Shown: piece after piece, positions 6,784-14,176 of the stretch
Layout of the letters: every line of letters starts with the position of its first letter
Numbering within the stretch: the stretch's first letter is position 1
Virus record (IMG/VR): IMGVR_UViG_3300009034_000197
Coordinates: 1 to 25,228 of that record
Origin: a virus
DNA length: 25,228 nucleotides
Strand: one strand, 5' to 3'
Program-made: the position numbers and the translations under genes
Notes under the pieces: model-generated
Seen by the model: only the letters and a program-made list of their open reading frames with translations
Told to the model about the DNA's origin: nothing
Database searches by the model: none

Positions 6784-7979
6784 ACGTCCTATTGTTGACC
6801 ATAGACGCCCTGCGGCGGGATTATTGCCTTGAACAGATGTACCGCTTCCAGAAATGGGCGGAGCAGAAGGCGGTGTTCTTTAACAACCACTACACGGTGG
6901 CACATTGCAGCGACCCGAACTACCTGAGCATCCTGTCTGGGTTGCATCCGTTCAATCACGGGATTCAGGGCCAGATAGTCCAGAAGCACGAAGCCGAGAG
7001 TTGGCCCGCGTATCCGGCCTTCGCCAGCATAGCGGTCTGGCTCAAAAAGTTCTGGGGCCACAAGTGCGGGGGCTATACCGCGACCTATCCGAAATTCTAC
7101 TACTACGGGTTCGATGAGGTGACCCCCATGGGGCGCAACGTCAAGACGCAGCCCGGTTGGATACAGGCCAGGGCTTTCATCGATGGGGCGAAGCAGGAGG
7201 GGAACCCCTGGTACTTCTTCGTGCGAACGATGGATTGCCACGAGCCCTACAAGAACAGGACGTACAAGAAGGCGGTGAAGTTCACCGATAACATAGTGGC
7301 CGATTTGATCGGCTACGTCGAGAGGAACCATCCCGATACCCTGATAGTCTTCACTTCCGACCACGGGGAGATGCTTGGGGAGCATGGCGTGAAGCAGCAC
7401 TTCTACACGCTGTATCAACCGCTCCTCCGGGTGCCGATGTACCTTTCCTGGCCTGGATGTCCCGGGGGCACGGTGGTGGAAGAGTTCACCCAGCACATCG
7501 ACATCTTCCCGACGGTCATCGATTTATTCGTTGGGGATATTACCAAAAGTGAGCCCTTGAAGAAGGTGCTGGCCGGGATGGATGGATACCCGATGACCTG
7601 GGCGATCACGGGATACCCCCTACACGATCAAATGACCTTTTTGGCCAAAGGAGTGGGGGAGGAGGCTTACAACTTCCACTGGGCGCTCATCGATTGGCCT
7701 TGGAAATACATCGGGTCGGCACACGCCAGGAAGGGGCCGAAGTTTGAACTTTTCAACCTTGAGGATGATCCCGGCGAGGAGAGCAATTTGGCTAAGGAGA
7801 TGCCGGGGCGTCTACAGAAGATGGCCGAAGGGTTCGCCACGAGCCACTACAAAGCGGCTGGGTTCGTCAGGCCGGACACGGCGGGCGATTGGCACGTCCG
7901 CTACGAAGAGATATTCGGGATGACCAAGGCGGAAACCGAAAAGATGATAGAGCATCTTCGGGGATTGGGATACGCATAA
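6780..7979 (+). CDS. Alkaline phosphatase/sulfatase superfamily enzyme, Ser-type nucleophile
   Basis: This is an almost full-length member of the sulfatase/alkaline phosphatase superfamily (399 aa from CTG 6780). The N-terminal core is (M)NVLLLTIDALRRDY with metal ligand D9. The nucleophile region is HCSDPNYLSILSGLHP; aligned on the invariant G, S44 takes the place of the formylglycine Cys, and the usual Arg four residues later is Y48. FTSDHGEMLGEHG carries metal residues D194/H195, and FELFNLEDDPGEESNLA is the typical C-terminal signature. The missing C/S-x-P-x-R Arg argues against a classical sulfatase and leaves phosphohydrolase, phosphoglycerol or phosphoethanolamine transfer as options; substrate unknown. 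Start: the TTG at 6792 would remove part of the first strand; CTG 6780 overlaps the upstream TGA and has GGGGGG five bases before it. No signal peptide is seen. Finding such an enzyme between capsid and connector genes is unusual. Confidence 0.8.
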   Translation: MNVLLLTIDALRRDYCLEQMYRFQKWAEQKAVFFNNHYTVAHCSDPNYLSILSGLHPFNHGIQGQIVQKHEAESWPAYPAFASIAVWLKKFWGHKCGGYTATYPKFYYYGFDEVTPMGRNVKTQPGWIQARAFIDGAKQEGNPWYFFVRTMDCHEPYKNRTYKKAVKFTDNIVADLIGYVERNHPDTLIVFTSDHGEMLGEHGVKQHFYTLYQPLLRVPMYLSWPGCPGGTVVEEFTQHIDIFPTVIDLFVGDITKSEPLKKVLAGMDGYPMTWAITGYPLHDQMTFLAKGVGEEAYNFHWALIDWPWKYIGSAHARKGPKFELFNLEDDPGEESNLAKEMPGRLQKMAEGFATSHYKAAGFVRPDTAGDWHVRYEEIFGMTKAETEKMIEHLRGLGYA

Positions 7980-7988
7980 GGAGGCAAC

Positions 7989-8270
7989 ATGACCGAAAGA
8001 AAGAGCGGCACGGCATCGGCTGAATACGCGGATGGGGCTGGGAAGCTCATCACCGTCAACCTGTGCGCCGGGGCGGACGCGGCCACCGTCATAGTCTACG
8101 ACAACACATCCGCGTCGGGAACCATCCTGTGCAAATTGGGGGCGGGGATAGGGCTGTCGGATAACTTCGAACCCTGCAAGCCGGTGGACTTCAGGACCGG
8201 GTTGTACCTAGCCATCACCGGGACAACCCCCCACATCTGCGCGCATTGGGAAGGGGCGCCAGCATCATAG
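7989..8270 (+). CDS. Small beta-rich structural protein (93 aa), function unknown
   Basis: Start ATG 7989 follows AAGGAGG, ten bases after the sulfatase-like stop. The protein reads as a compact beta sandwich: SAEYADGAGKLITVNLCAGA, then ATVIVYDNTSASGTILCKLG, then FRTGLYLAITGTTPHICAHW. The pattern of a 'variance plus offset' beta domain is similar to small head- or tail-decoration proteins found in many environmental phages, but I cannot name the family. It carries three cysteines. It is co-oriented with, and immediately upstream of, the gp6-like connector (8283). Confidence 0.5.
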   Translation: MTERKSGTASAEYADGAGKLITVNLCAGADAATVIVYDNTSASGTILCKLGAGIGLSDNFEPCKPVDFRTGLYLAITGTTPHICAHWEGAPAS

Positions 8271-8282
8271 ATGGAGTAGAGC

Positions 8283-8876
8283 ATGGCCAATTATTGTTCG
8301 CCGGAAGACGTGAAGGCCCGGCTGGGCATCACGAGTGCCGATTGGGATGTGGTACTCGAAGGGATGTGCGCGGCGGTGAGCCGCCGGATAGACCGCTTCT
8401 GCGGGCGGAGTTTCCAGGCGGCGGCATCGGGGACTCGTTATTACGACGCGCACGGCACAACGGTTCTCTTCGTGGATGATTTCACGGCCGTCACGACGCT
8501 GACCGTGGACGACGAATCGTGGGCCGCCACGGATTACATCAAATACCCATTGAACGCCCCGAACATGGTTCCTCCCTCGCCATATATGTGGCTTGAGGTT
8601 GACCCCGACGGGGCGCACGAATCATTCGCGGGGGGGCGCAAGGCGGTGGAGATGGTGGCCGACTGGGGGTTCAACGCGGCGATACCTTCTTCTAGCAACC
8701 TGGAGGACATCTGGGATGCGGCGGTGGAATACGCTTGCTGGATGCTCAAACGGGCCCAGGCGGCCTACCAGGACGTGGCAGGGATACCGGAGTTGGGCAC
8801 CTTGGTCTATTCCAAGAGGATGCCGACGGCGGTGCAGTTGGCCTTGGAGCCTTTCAAGCGGATCAAGATAGGCTGA
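8283..8876 (+). CDS. Head-tail connector protein, HK97 gp6-like
   Basis: The protein is 197 aa with ATG at 8283. It starts MANYCSPEDVKARLGITSAD, and the N-terminal helices (CSPEDVKARLG, MCAAVSRRIDRFCGR) match the gp6-like/YqbG adaptor family that binds beneath the portal and forms the connector ring. A middle beta insertion (TVLFVDDFTAVTTLTVDDE) and a C-terminal helix (LEDIWDAAVEYACWMLKRAQ) are typical. Its location is right for an adaptor, although accessory genes lie on both sides. Upstream there is only a weak ribosome site (GGAGTAGAGC). Confidence 0.78.
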   Translation: MANYCSPEDVKARLGITSADWDVVLEGMCAAVSRRIDRFCGRSFQAAASGTRYYDAHGTTVLFVDDFTAVTTLTVDDESWAATDYIKYPLNAPNMVPPSPYMWLEVDPDGAHESFAGGRKAVEMVADWGFNAAIPSSSNLEDIWDAAVEYACWMLKRAQAAYQDVAGIPELGTLVYSKRMPTAVQLALEPFKRIKIG

Positions 8877-8892
8877 GGACTTGGGGGTATTG

Positions 8893-9606
8893 GTGAAAGA
8901 GGAATGGCGGGTAGTCCACAGGACTAGAGGCTCGACCCTAAAGCAACTCTGGGCTAGGTTGCGGTCTGGCCTTTGGGTTCCGACTGAGAGATGTATGTAT
9001 GATGGCCAGATGATGCCCCCTATCATGGGCGGTTCTCCTGGTACAGTAGATAAGCAGGTGGGGGCGAGTGGGGATGATGGACACCGCTCAAATGACGACT
9101 TTTATACTGCCTTTGTAAGCATGACCGTCGGATATTGGACGGTAGGATATACCTATGAACTCTTCGCTCGTTGGACAGGAGTGACCATTGAAGGAACGAT
9201 AGATATATCCTACATAGAAGTATATGCGGGTGCTCCAACGGGAACTCCAGAGAGGCTGATTTATGGGGTTGATGAGGACAATCCTGCTGCCCCTACCAGC
9301 AAGGCGGAATTCGATGCTGATGCCCTGACTACTGCTTCTGTGCCCTGGGACGGGGGCTGGACTAATGGCGCTTGGAACCAATCAGATTCGCTGAACACCA
9401 TCTTTCAAGAATTGGTCAATTCATACACCATTAGCAACGATGCCGTGATGGTGCAAATCAAGAATGACCAAACGAGCATAGATGGATACCAGAATTGCCG
9501 AACCTACGACTACTCGGGCAACGCTCATGGCGCCAAACTCCACATCGAATACACGGTGGGGAATGGGGGCATCCCGATATTCCGCCGCCGGATAGAAGGT
9601 TACTAG
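8893..9606 (+). CDS. Fibre- or surface-type beta protein in the structural operon
   Basis: GTG 8893 (237 aa) has GGGGGT just upstream; TTG 8881 (241 aa) is an alternative. The protein is rich in Tyr, Trp, Thr and Gly and contains WTVGYTYELFARWTGVTIEG, DISYIEVYAGAPTGTP and a C-terminal HGAKLHIEYTVGN. This looks like one beta-sandwich domain of the kind found in carbohydrate-binding and appendage proteins; no active-site motif is visible. The DNA is visibly more A/T-rich and less biased in codon use than the connector gene before it, suggesting recent acquisition. It lies next to the fibre-like gene 9619, so a role in an adsorption appendage is plausible but unproven. Confidence 0.55.
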   Translation: MKEEWRVVHRTRGSTLKQLWARLRSGLWVPTERCMYDGQMMPPIMGGSPGTVDKQVGASGDDGHRSNDDFYTAFVSMTVGYWTVGYTYELFARWTGVTIEGTIDISYIEVYAGAPTGTPERLIYGVDEDNPAAPTSKAEFDADALTTASVPWDGGWTNGAWNQSDSLNTIFQELVNSYTISNDAVMVQIKNDQTSIDGYQNCRTYDYSGNAHGAKLHIEYTVGNGGIPIFRRRIEGY

Positions 9607-9618
9607 GAAGGAGGAATC

Positions 9619-10881
9619 ATGCAAGGAACATATCTAAGAAAATATGGGGTAGAAGCCAAGGTTGATTTCGTCTTATTCGAGGTGGACGGCGTAGATTTCA
9701 GGGTAGATGCCGCACACGCCGCTGGCGATACAAAGATAATGAAGGATGAGGGAGCCGAGGCGAACACGGCTAACGGATTCGTGGATGAAGGACAGGGCTA
9801 TTCTATCACCATATCAGCGACAGAGATGGAAGCGGCACGAATCGTAATCTATATCGTTGATTCGGCCACGAAGGTGTGGTTGGATACCGCGCTTGTCATC
9901 GAGACCTATGGGAATGCTTCAGCGATGCACGCCTTCGACCTGGACACCGCGACCGTGAACCTGAGTTCAACGACAGAAACGCAGATTGATGCTATTGAGA
10001 CGGATACAAACGAGCTCCAAGGGTTGATTTCTGCCAGCAAGATAGCCGCACAGGTCAAGGGCACTGACGATATAGACCTCAGCGCCACACAGAAGGCAAG
10101 CGTCAATGCCGAAGCGGATACCGCGCTAAGTGACTATGATTCCCCAACCAAAGCGGAGATGGACACGGCTCATGCGCTCTTGGCTACCGTTGCCGCGCTC
10201 ACCACTGTCGATACGGTGGTCGATGCGATTAAGGCCAAGACCGATAACTTGCCTACCGACCCTGCCGATGATAGTGATATAGACGCTCAGTTGGCAACCA
10301 TCGATGGCAATGTTGATACGCTCATCGCAAGGCTAACAGCACTTAGAGCCGGATACTTGGACAACCTTAGTGCAGGTGCGGTTGCTCTTGCCTCTGTCTG
10401 CACCGAGGCGAGGCTTGCAGAGTTAGCAGCGGCGAATCTGCCCACCGATATAACGACCATTGACACGGTTGTAGACGCTATCAAGGCCAAGACGGACAAT
10501 CTACCTGCGGACCCCGCCGATGACAGCGACATAGACGCACAGTTGGCGACCATCGCTGGCTACCTCGACACCGAGATAGCGGCTATTTTGGCAGCGGTGG
10601 ATACCGAGGTGGCTGCGATTCTAGCAGACACGGGCACGGATGGGGTCGTTCTCAGCACTGCCACCAAGCAGGCCATCGCCGATGAGATTTTGAAGCGGAG
10701 TGTCTCTAATGTGGAAGATGTCGCTGGAGATCATACCCTGGCGGCTCTAATTTTGGCCATTCTCGAATGGGCGCTCAGTGGAAGCACTTTGACTATTAAG
10801 AAGACTGATGGCTCCACCGCGTTTCTCACAAAGACGGTGACTAGTGATGCTGCCGCTGATCCCATTACGGGGGTGGCTTGA
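9619..10881 (+). CDS. Fibre-like protein with N-terminal beta domain and duplicated coiled-coil repeat
   Basis: The protein has 420 aa; ATG follows AAGGAGGAATC. Residues about 1-105 form a beta domain (VDFVLFEVDGVDFRVDA, ISATEMEAARIVIYIVD) like the BppU/tail-fibre N-terminal attachment domains. The rest is Ala/Asp/Thr-rich with long helices: ETQIDAIETDTNELQGL, and two near-identical 32-residue units (VDTVVDAIKAKTDNLPTDPA type) at residues 197-228 and 281-312. Such units are typical of trimeric or dimeric coiled-coil shafts. A last beta segment (STLTIKKTDGSTAFLTKTVT) closes the protein. Placement next to the head-tail connector suggests a head or neck fibre; a tail fibre is possible. The stop TGA overlaps the next ATG. 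Confidence 0.65.
   Translation: MQGTYLRKYGVEAKVDFVLFEVDGVDFRVDAAHAAGDTKIMKDEGAEANTANGFVDEGQGYSITISATEMEAARIVIYIVDSATKVWLDTALVIETYGNASAMHAFDLDTATVNLSSTTETQIDAIETDTNELQGLISASKIAAQVKGTDDIDLSATQKASVNAEADTALSDYDSPTKAEMDTAHALLATVAALTTVDTVVDAIKAKTDNLPTDPADDSDIDAQLATIDGNVDTLIARLTALRAGYLDNLSAGAVALASVCTEARLAELAAANLPTDITTIDTVVDAIKAKTDNLPADPADDSDIDAQLATIAGYLDTEIAAILAAVDTEVAAILADTGTDGVVLSTATKQAIADEILKRSVSNVEDVAGDHTLAALILAILEWALSGSTLTIKKTDGSTAFLTKTVTSDAAADPITGVA
10207..10554 (+). repeat. Two 96-bp coding repeats inside the fibre gene
   Basis: Copies at 10207-10302 and 10459-10554 encode 32-residue units identical at 30 positions (V/I and T/A differ). The DNA differs at about 21 of 96 positions, nearly all silent. 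Confidence 0.85.
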
Positions 10882-11057
10882 TGGCTGCGGGCTTCTTCGA
10901 TCTCTTTAGGCGAAAAAGTACCGTGCCGACGGGGATAGTGGCGCTTAGGGATTTGAACGCGCCGAAGAGGCCATTTGCTTTGACTGCTCCAACAAGGAGT
11001 TTTGCCAAGACAGGACCAAAGAGAAGCTTTGCTTTGACGGCGGAGGACAGAACCTAA
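10881..11057 (+). CDS. Small basic repeat protein (58 aa)
   Basis: The ATG at 10881 overlaps the fibre stop by four bases, and its TAA overlaps the next ATG by one base, so it is embedded in a translationally coupled chain. The protein starts MAAGFFDLFRRKST and ends with three related units, PFALTAPTR, SFAKTGPKR, SFALTAEDR. It is strongly basic with no membrane helix. The repeats suggest an extended peptide that binds another virion protein or nucleic acid. I do not recognise a family, and it could be a remnant. Confidence 0.5.
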   Translation: MAAGFFDLFRRKSTVPTGIVALRDLNAPKRPFALTAPTRSFAKTGPKRSFALTAEDRT

Positions 11058-11377
11058 TGGGCATTCGGGAAGTCAAAGAAGGCGTACAAGAGGTCGATGC
11101 CAACGAAGAGATAGTGTTCACGATAGACGTGAGCAACGTGGGATCGGCGGCGGGAGCCCTCAGCAGCCTTTCTACAGTGGCGACCAAGCTATCGGATGGG
11201 ACTGTCGTGACTTCCACAGTTCTAAGCGGCAGCACGACGGCCTCGGCGCAGGTGATCACCCTGCCTACACTGAAGAGCCTGACCGAAGGAGAGCAGTATC
11301 GGCTTGACGTGCGGTTTACCAAAGATGGCAATAAGTTGGAATGCGAATTATTTGTTAGTTGCCCGGATCAGGTATAG
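11057..11377 (+). CDS. Beta-rich hypothetical structural protein (106 aa)
   Basis: Start ATG 11057 is joined to the previous stop (TAATG). The protein has an Ig-like alternating pattern: VDANEEIVFTIDVSNVGSAA, then SDGTVVTSTVLSGSTTASAQ, then GEQYRLDVRFTKDGNKLECE. Small Ig-like proteins in phage structural operons are frequently decoration or fibre-attachment domains. No motif names it. It completes the four-gene appendage block (8893-11377) before the gp10-like gene. Confidence 0.55.
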   Translation: MGIREVKEGVQEVDANEEIVFTIDVSNVGSAAGALSSLSTVATKLSDGTVVTSTVLSGSTTASAQVITLPTLKSLTEGEQYRLDVRFTKDGNKLECELFVSCPDQV

Positions 11378-11379
11378 GC

Positions 11380-11820
11380 ATGGAGGTCGAAGTCAGGGGC
11401 GCGGAGGAGATACAGAAGAAGATGGCTCAAGTTGTACAGCAATTACCTCGGGGCATCAAGACGGCGATGGGGCAAGCGACCCTGATAGTGATGAGGGAAG
11501 CCATCACCAGCATGAGGCCGGGGACAGGACGCGTCTACAAGCGCGGGAGTATCATCCACAGGGCCAGCGCACCGGGGTTCCCCCCAGCGGTGGACACGGG
11601 GAGGTTGCGCGCCAGCATCCGCCCGGAAGTCAAAAGGATGGGCGGGGAGATCGTGGGGATCGTGGGCAGCAACGTGGCGTATGCACCGCATCTGGAATTC
11701 GGGACGAGCCGTATGGCTGCGCGGCCCTTCCTGAAGCGGGCTTTCGAGAAGAAGAAGAGGGAGATCAGGAATCTCTTGGACAGATTCATCACCAAGCTGG
11801 TGAGGGAGGCCAACCGGTGA
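11380..11820 (+). CDS. HK97 gp10-like neck/tail protein
   Basis: The protein is 146 aa from ATG 11380, three bases after the previous stop; a TTG at 11359 is possible but overlaps the upstream gene. It starts MEVEVRGAEEIQKKM, then has an Arg-rich loop (YKRGSIIHRASAPGFPPAVD), TGRLRASIRPEV, and AYAPHLEFGTSRMAARPFLK. The 'APG.PPA.DTGRLR.SI' and 'Y....EFGTS...RPFL' motifs are characteristic of the HK97 gp10/minor tail family, which acts at the head-tail junction. The stop overlaps the next GTG by three bases. Confidence 0.85.
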   Translation: MEVEVRGAEEIQKKMAQVVQQLPRGIKTAMGQATLIVMREAITSMRPGTGRVYKRGSIIHRASAPGFPPAVDTGRLRASIRPEVKRMGGEIVGIVGSNVAYAPHLEFGTSRMAARPFLKRAFEKKKREIRNLLDRFITKLVREANR

Positions 11821-12263
11821 GTATGGAGGACATCCTCAAGGCCAGCGCGGACCTGGAAGAGGAAAACAAGAACACGCTGGGGCTGAAGAAGGTTTGCAGG
11901 TGGGAGGACATACCAGAATCCATATCGGACTTCCCGTGCTCGATCAGATATGCGGAAGAGGGCATCACAAAGGTCGGGGCGGGGTTCGGCAAGACTGCTC
12001 ATCGTAGATTTTACGTCGAAGTGCTGATGCGGCGAGGCCATGTGCCGGACACGATGGCTACCTTGATACCGATGATCGAGGGGTTCGAAGATTTGTATGC
12101 TTCCGATTTATCCCTCGGCGGCACTTGCGACCAACTTGAATTCCTCGAACCGTTCTGGCGCTTCGGGGAACGCGAATACCCCGAAGCGAGTGGACAGAAG
12201 CATCTGATCCTGCTTTTCCATTTCGAGGCTAAGGAAACGGCGAGCATCACGGTGTCGGCTTAA
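11817..12263 (+). CDS. Tail completion/terminator candidate (148 aa)
   Basis: GTG 11817 overlaps the gp10-like stop and has GGGAGG seven bases before it, so it is preferred to ATG 11823. A long open upstream continuation of this frame (to 11304) is a shadow of the gp10-like gene. The protein has MEDILKASADLEEENKNTLG, then a beta section (PCSIRYAEEGITKVGAGFG, RRFYVEVLMRRG) and a C-terminal strand LILLFHFEAKE. Order (gp10-like, this gene, tail tube) and beta-alpha composition fit the tail terminator that caps the tail tube; no diagnostic residue was found. Confidence 0.55.
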   Translation: MSMEDILKASADLEEENKNTLGLKKVCRWEDIPESISDFPCSIRYAEEGITKVGAGFGKTAHRRFYVEVLMRRGHVPDTMATLIPMIEGFEDLYASDLSLGGTCDQLEFLEPFWRFGEREYPEASGQKHLILLFHFEAKETASITVSA

Positions 12264-12267
12264 CAAT

Positions 12268-12957
12268 ATGAAAATACTGGTCTTTTGCCCCACTAATCCC
12301 AAATGGCCGCATCTCTACGGGCGGACGATGCACTCGCTTTTACGCTTGCGGTGGGAGGGGGTATTGGAATACCTGATCATGCGGGGAGATTCGCCTTTGG
12401 AAGATCGGCACGACCGCATCACCTGGAAGTACCAGCGGGGCCGAGAGGCTTTCCTACGAGGTGATTACGATGCGATGCTCACCGCGGAGGCGGACATGAT
12501 TCTTCCGGGGGAAGCCTTGGAACGGCTAATTGATGTGGGGGCGGATGTGGCCTATGGCCTCTATTGTTTCCGAAACCATCCCCACAGGTGGAGTGCCTAT
12601 GAGGAAGTGCGGGAAGAGAGTGCCAAGGCGATCAGCGATGATGCGGAATCGGCATGGGAAGCGTGGGGCCAAGTCATCCCGGTGGCCGGAGTGGGCCTGG
12701 GTTGCACGCTGATTCGGCGGCACGTCTTAGAGGAACTTGACTTCCATCGGGAGGAGACCCCTTCCTGTGATTGGGATTTCGCCATCGATTGCCAAAGCAA
12801 AGGGTTCGTGCAGAAGTGCGACTTGGGGGTGATCTGTGGACACATAACGAGCGAGCCTCGATTCAGGATCATTTGGCCGGACGTGGAAGCCGAAGGTCTT
12901 TACAGGGAAGAGGCCCTGCAACCTTGGGGCAAACCCTGGGGAGGTGATTATGCTTGA
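12268..12957 (+). CDS. GT-A fold glycosyltransferase (family 2-like)
   Basis: The protein has 229 aa and begins MKILVFCPTNPKW. A central MLTAEADMILPGEALERLI resembles the GT-A nucleotide-sugar/metal motif (DxD region; here E74-A-D76). GVGLGCTLIRRHVLEEL is the typical acceptor-loop segment, and CDWDFAIDCQSKGF, followed by CDLGVICGHI, matches the catalytic D and final His of cytosolic GT2-like enzymes. No membrane helix is present. It lies between tail completion and tail tube genes, in the middle of the virion operon. Together with the sulfatase-family gene it could modify virion or host surface sugars; the sugar and acceptor are unknown. There is only a poor ribosome site before ATG 12268, so translation is probably coupled to the gene ending at 12263. 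Confidence 0.78.
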   Translation: MKILVFCPTNPKWPHLYGRTMHSLLRLRWEGVLEYLIMRGDSPLEDRHDRITWKYQRGREAFLRGDYDAMLTAEADMILPGEALERLIDVGADVAYGLYCFRNHPHRWSAYEEVREESAKAISDDAESAWEAWGQVIPVAGVGLGCTLIRRHVLEELDFHREETPSCDWDFAIDCQSKGFVQKCDLGVICGHITSEPRFRIIWPDVEAEGLYREEALQPWGKPWGGDYA

Positions 12958-13180
12958 ATTTGTGGGAGAAGAAAAGGGGCTTGTCGGCATCCCAGGTATC
13001 CCTTCGCGGGATATAGACCACGAAGAGCTGAGGAAGAACCGCAAGGAGTGGGCAACGCTGCTCGGATGCAAGCCACAGCAGGTGAAGAAGCTCCTCGTGC
13101 GGAGTGGGGCGTATCGGGATGTCAAAGACGAGCCAAAAGAGGAGCCGAAAGGCCCTGATTTGGACGAAGTTATCACATAG
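12950..13180 (+). CDS. Small soluble hypothetical protein (76 aa)
   Basis: ATG 12950 has GGAGGTG four bases upstream and overlaps the glycosyltransferase end by eight bases. The protein reads MLEFVGEEKGLVGIPGIPSR, DIDHEELRKNRKEWATLLGC and a charged end DEPKEEPKGPDLDEVIT. The middle (LLGCKPQQVKKLLVRSGAY) looks like a small helical, possibly HTH-like, unit. The family is not recognised. The position just before the tail tube suggests a tail assembly or connector role. Confidence 0.55.
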   Translation: MLEFVGEEKGLVGIPGIPSRDIDHEELRKNRKEWATLLGCKPQQVKKLLVRSGAYRDVKDEPKEEPKGPDLDEVIT

Positions 13181-13196
13181 AGAGAGGAGGTGAATC

Positions 13197-14168
13197 ATGG
13201 GAAACGTAGCATTCAGGAAGATACAGATTGGCGAGGAAAGCACGGAGGGCACGGCCGTCGCCGCGACGGCTATGCTTGATGCCGGCGCCCCACCGGGCGG
13301 GATAGTTGTCGAGAATAGGGCTTCCCTGGTCAGGCGGGCGACCCCGGCCGTCCTGGCCTTGCACGGGCGCCAGCACTTGGCCCAACAGGTCGTGGGGTTG
13401 CGCTTCGACGGGGATCTGACGCCCGAACAAGTGCTCTATCTCCTGCACATGGGCGTCAAGGGGAATGTGACGCCTTCGGGCACAGCATCTCCTTACACCT
13501 GGACATTCACCAAGGCGACGACCGCCGAGCCGACCCTGGATTCCTTCACCATCGAATACGGTGACGACACCCAGGCTTACGAAGTGAACGGGTGCATCGC
13601 CGAAAGCATAGAGTTCTCCGGGGGGTTGGGTGGCGGGGAACTGTGTCAAATGTCCGCCGACATCTACGGCTGGACTAGGACGACAACGACCTTTACGTCT
13701 TTGAGCGTGCCGAGCGTCACTCCGTTGGCTGCCAATTACAGCAGGCTCTACGTCGATACCACATGGGCCGGTTTGGGCGGTTCGGAATTGACGGCCGAAC
13801 TCCTGGGCTGGAGGTTGAGCCTGCCTTGCTCCTACCCGATATGGCGGGGGACAAACCTTTACCCCGCTGGTCATGGGATAGAGCCGACGGCGGCGACATT
13901 TGAACTCAGGATGGAGTTCACCGCCAACGCGGCCACCGAACTGGCGGCCGTGGAAGCCGGCACTTCGCGGTTCATCCGCATCTTGGTGGCGAAGGACGCT
14001 AACCACAGCTTCCAGATCGATGGTTGCTTCGTCTGGGACCCGGCCAGTATCTTCGATGCGGATCGCGGGGACAATATAGTGGCCCTGAGCGGCCAATCCA
14101 TGTACGACTCGACGGGTACGAAAGAGTTGGAGATAGTCGTCGTAAACACAGTAGCCACCTTGCCGTAG
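13197..14168 (+). CDS. Major tail tube protein
   Basis: The protein has 323 aa; ATG 13197 is preceded by GAGGAGGTGAATC, one of the best ribosome sites in the window and fitting for an abundant virion protein. It opens MGNVAFRKIQIGEESTEGTA, a usual tail-tube start, followed by repeated beta-strand/loop units (FDGDLTPEQVLYLLHMGVKG, SFTIEYGDDTQAYEVNGCIA, ESIEFSGGLGGGELCQMSAD), matching the tail-tube fold. The location directly before the chaperone G/GT pair and the tape measure is decisive. The 323-aa length is larger than lambda gpV (246 aa), consistent with an extra domain in the second half. Confidence 0.82.
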   Translation: MGNVAFRKIQIGEESTEGTAVAATAMLDAGAPPGGIVVENRASLVRRATPAVLALHGRQHLAQQVVGLRFDGDLTPEQVLYLLHMGVKGNVTPSGTASPYTWTFTKATTAEPTLDSFTIEYGDDTQAYEVNGCIAESIEFSGGLGGGELCQMSADIYGWTRTTTTFTSLSVPSVTPLAANYSRLYVDTTWAGLGGSELTAELLGWRLSLPCSYPIWRGTNLYPAGHGIEPTAATFELRMEFTANAATELAAVEAGTSRFIRILVAKDANHSFQIDGCFVWDPASIFDADRGDNIVALSGQSMYDSTGTKELEIVVVNTVATLP

Positions 14169-14176
14169 GGGGGAGG

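Noticed and set aside
10207-10554. Recent tandem duplication or assembly duplicate
   Set aside because: Silent differences at about one in five bases exclude a recent or artefactual copy.
11304-11816. Long N-terminal extension of the 11817-12263 gene
   Set aside because: This upstream part runs in another frame across the gp10-like gene; GTG 11817 has a good ribosome site.
13173-14096. 307-aa reverse-strand open frame over the tail tube gene
   Set aside because: It overlaps the tail tube almost fully and starts without a ribosome site; composition is Arg/Pro/Gly-rich as in antisense shadows.
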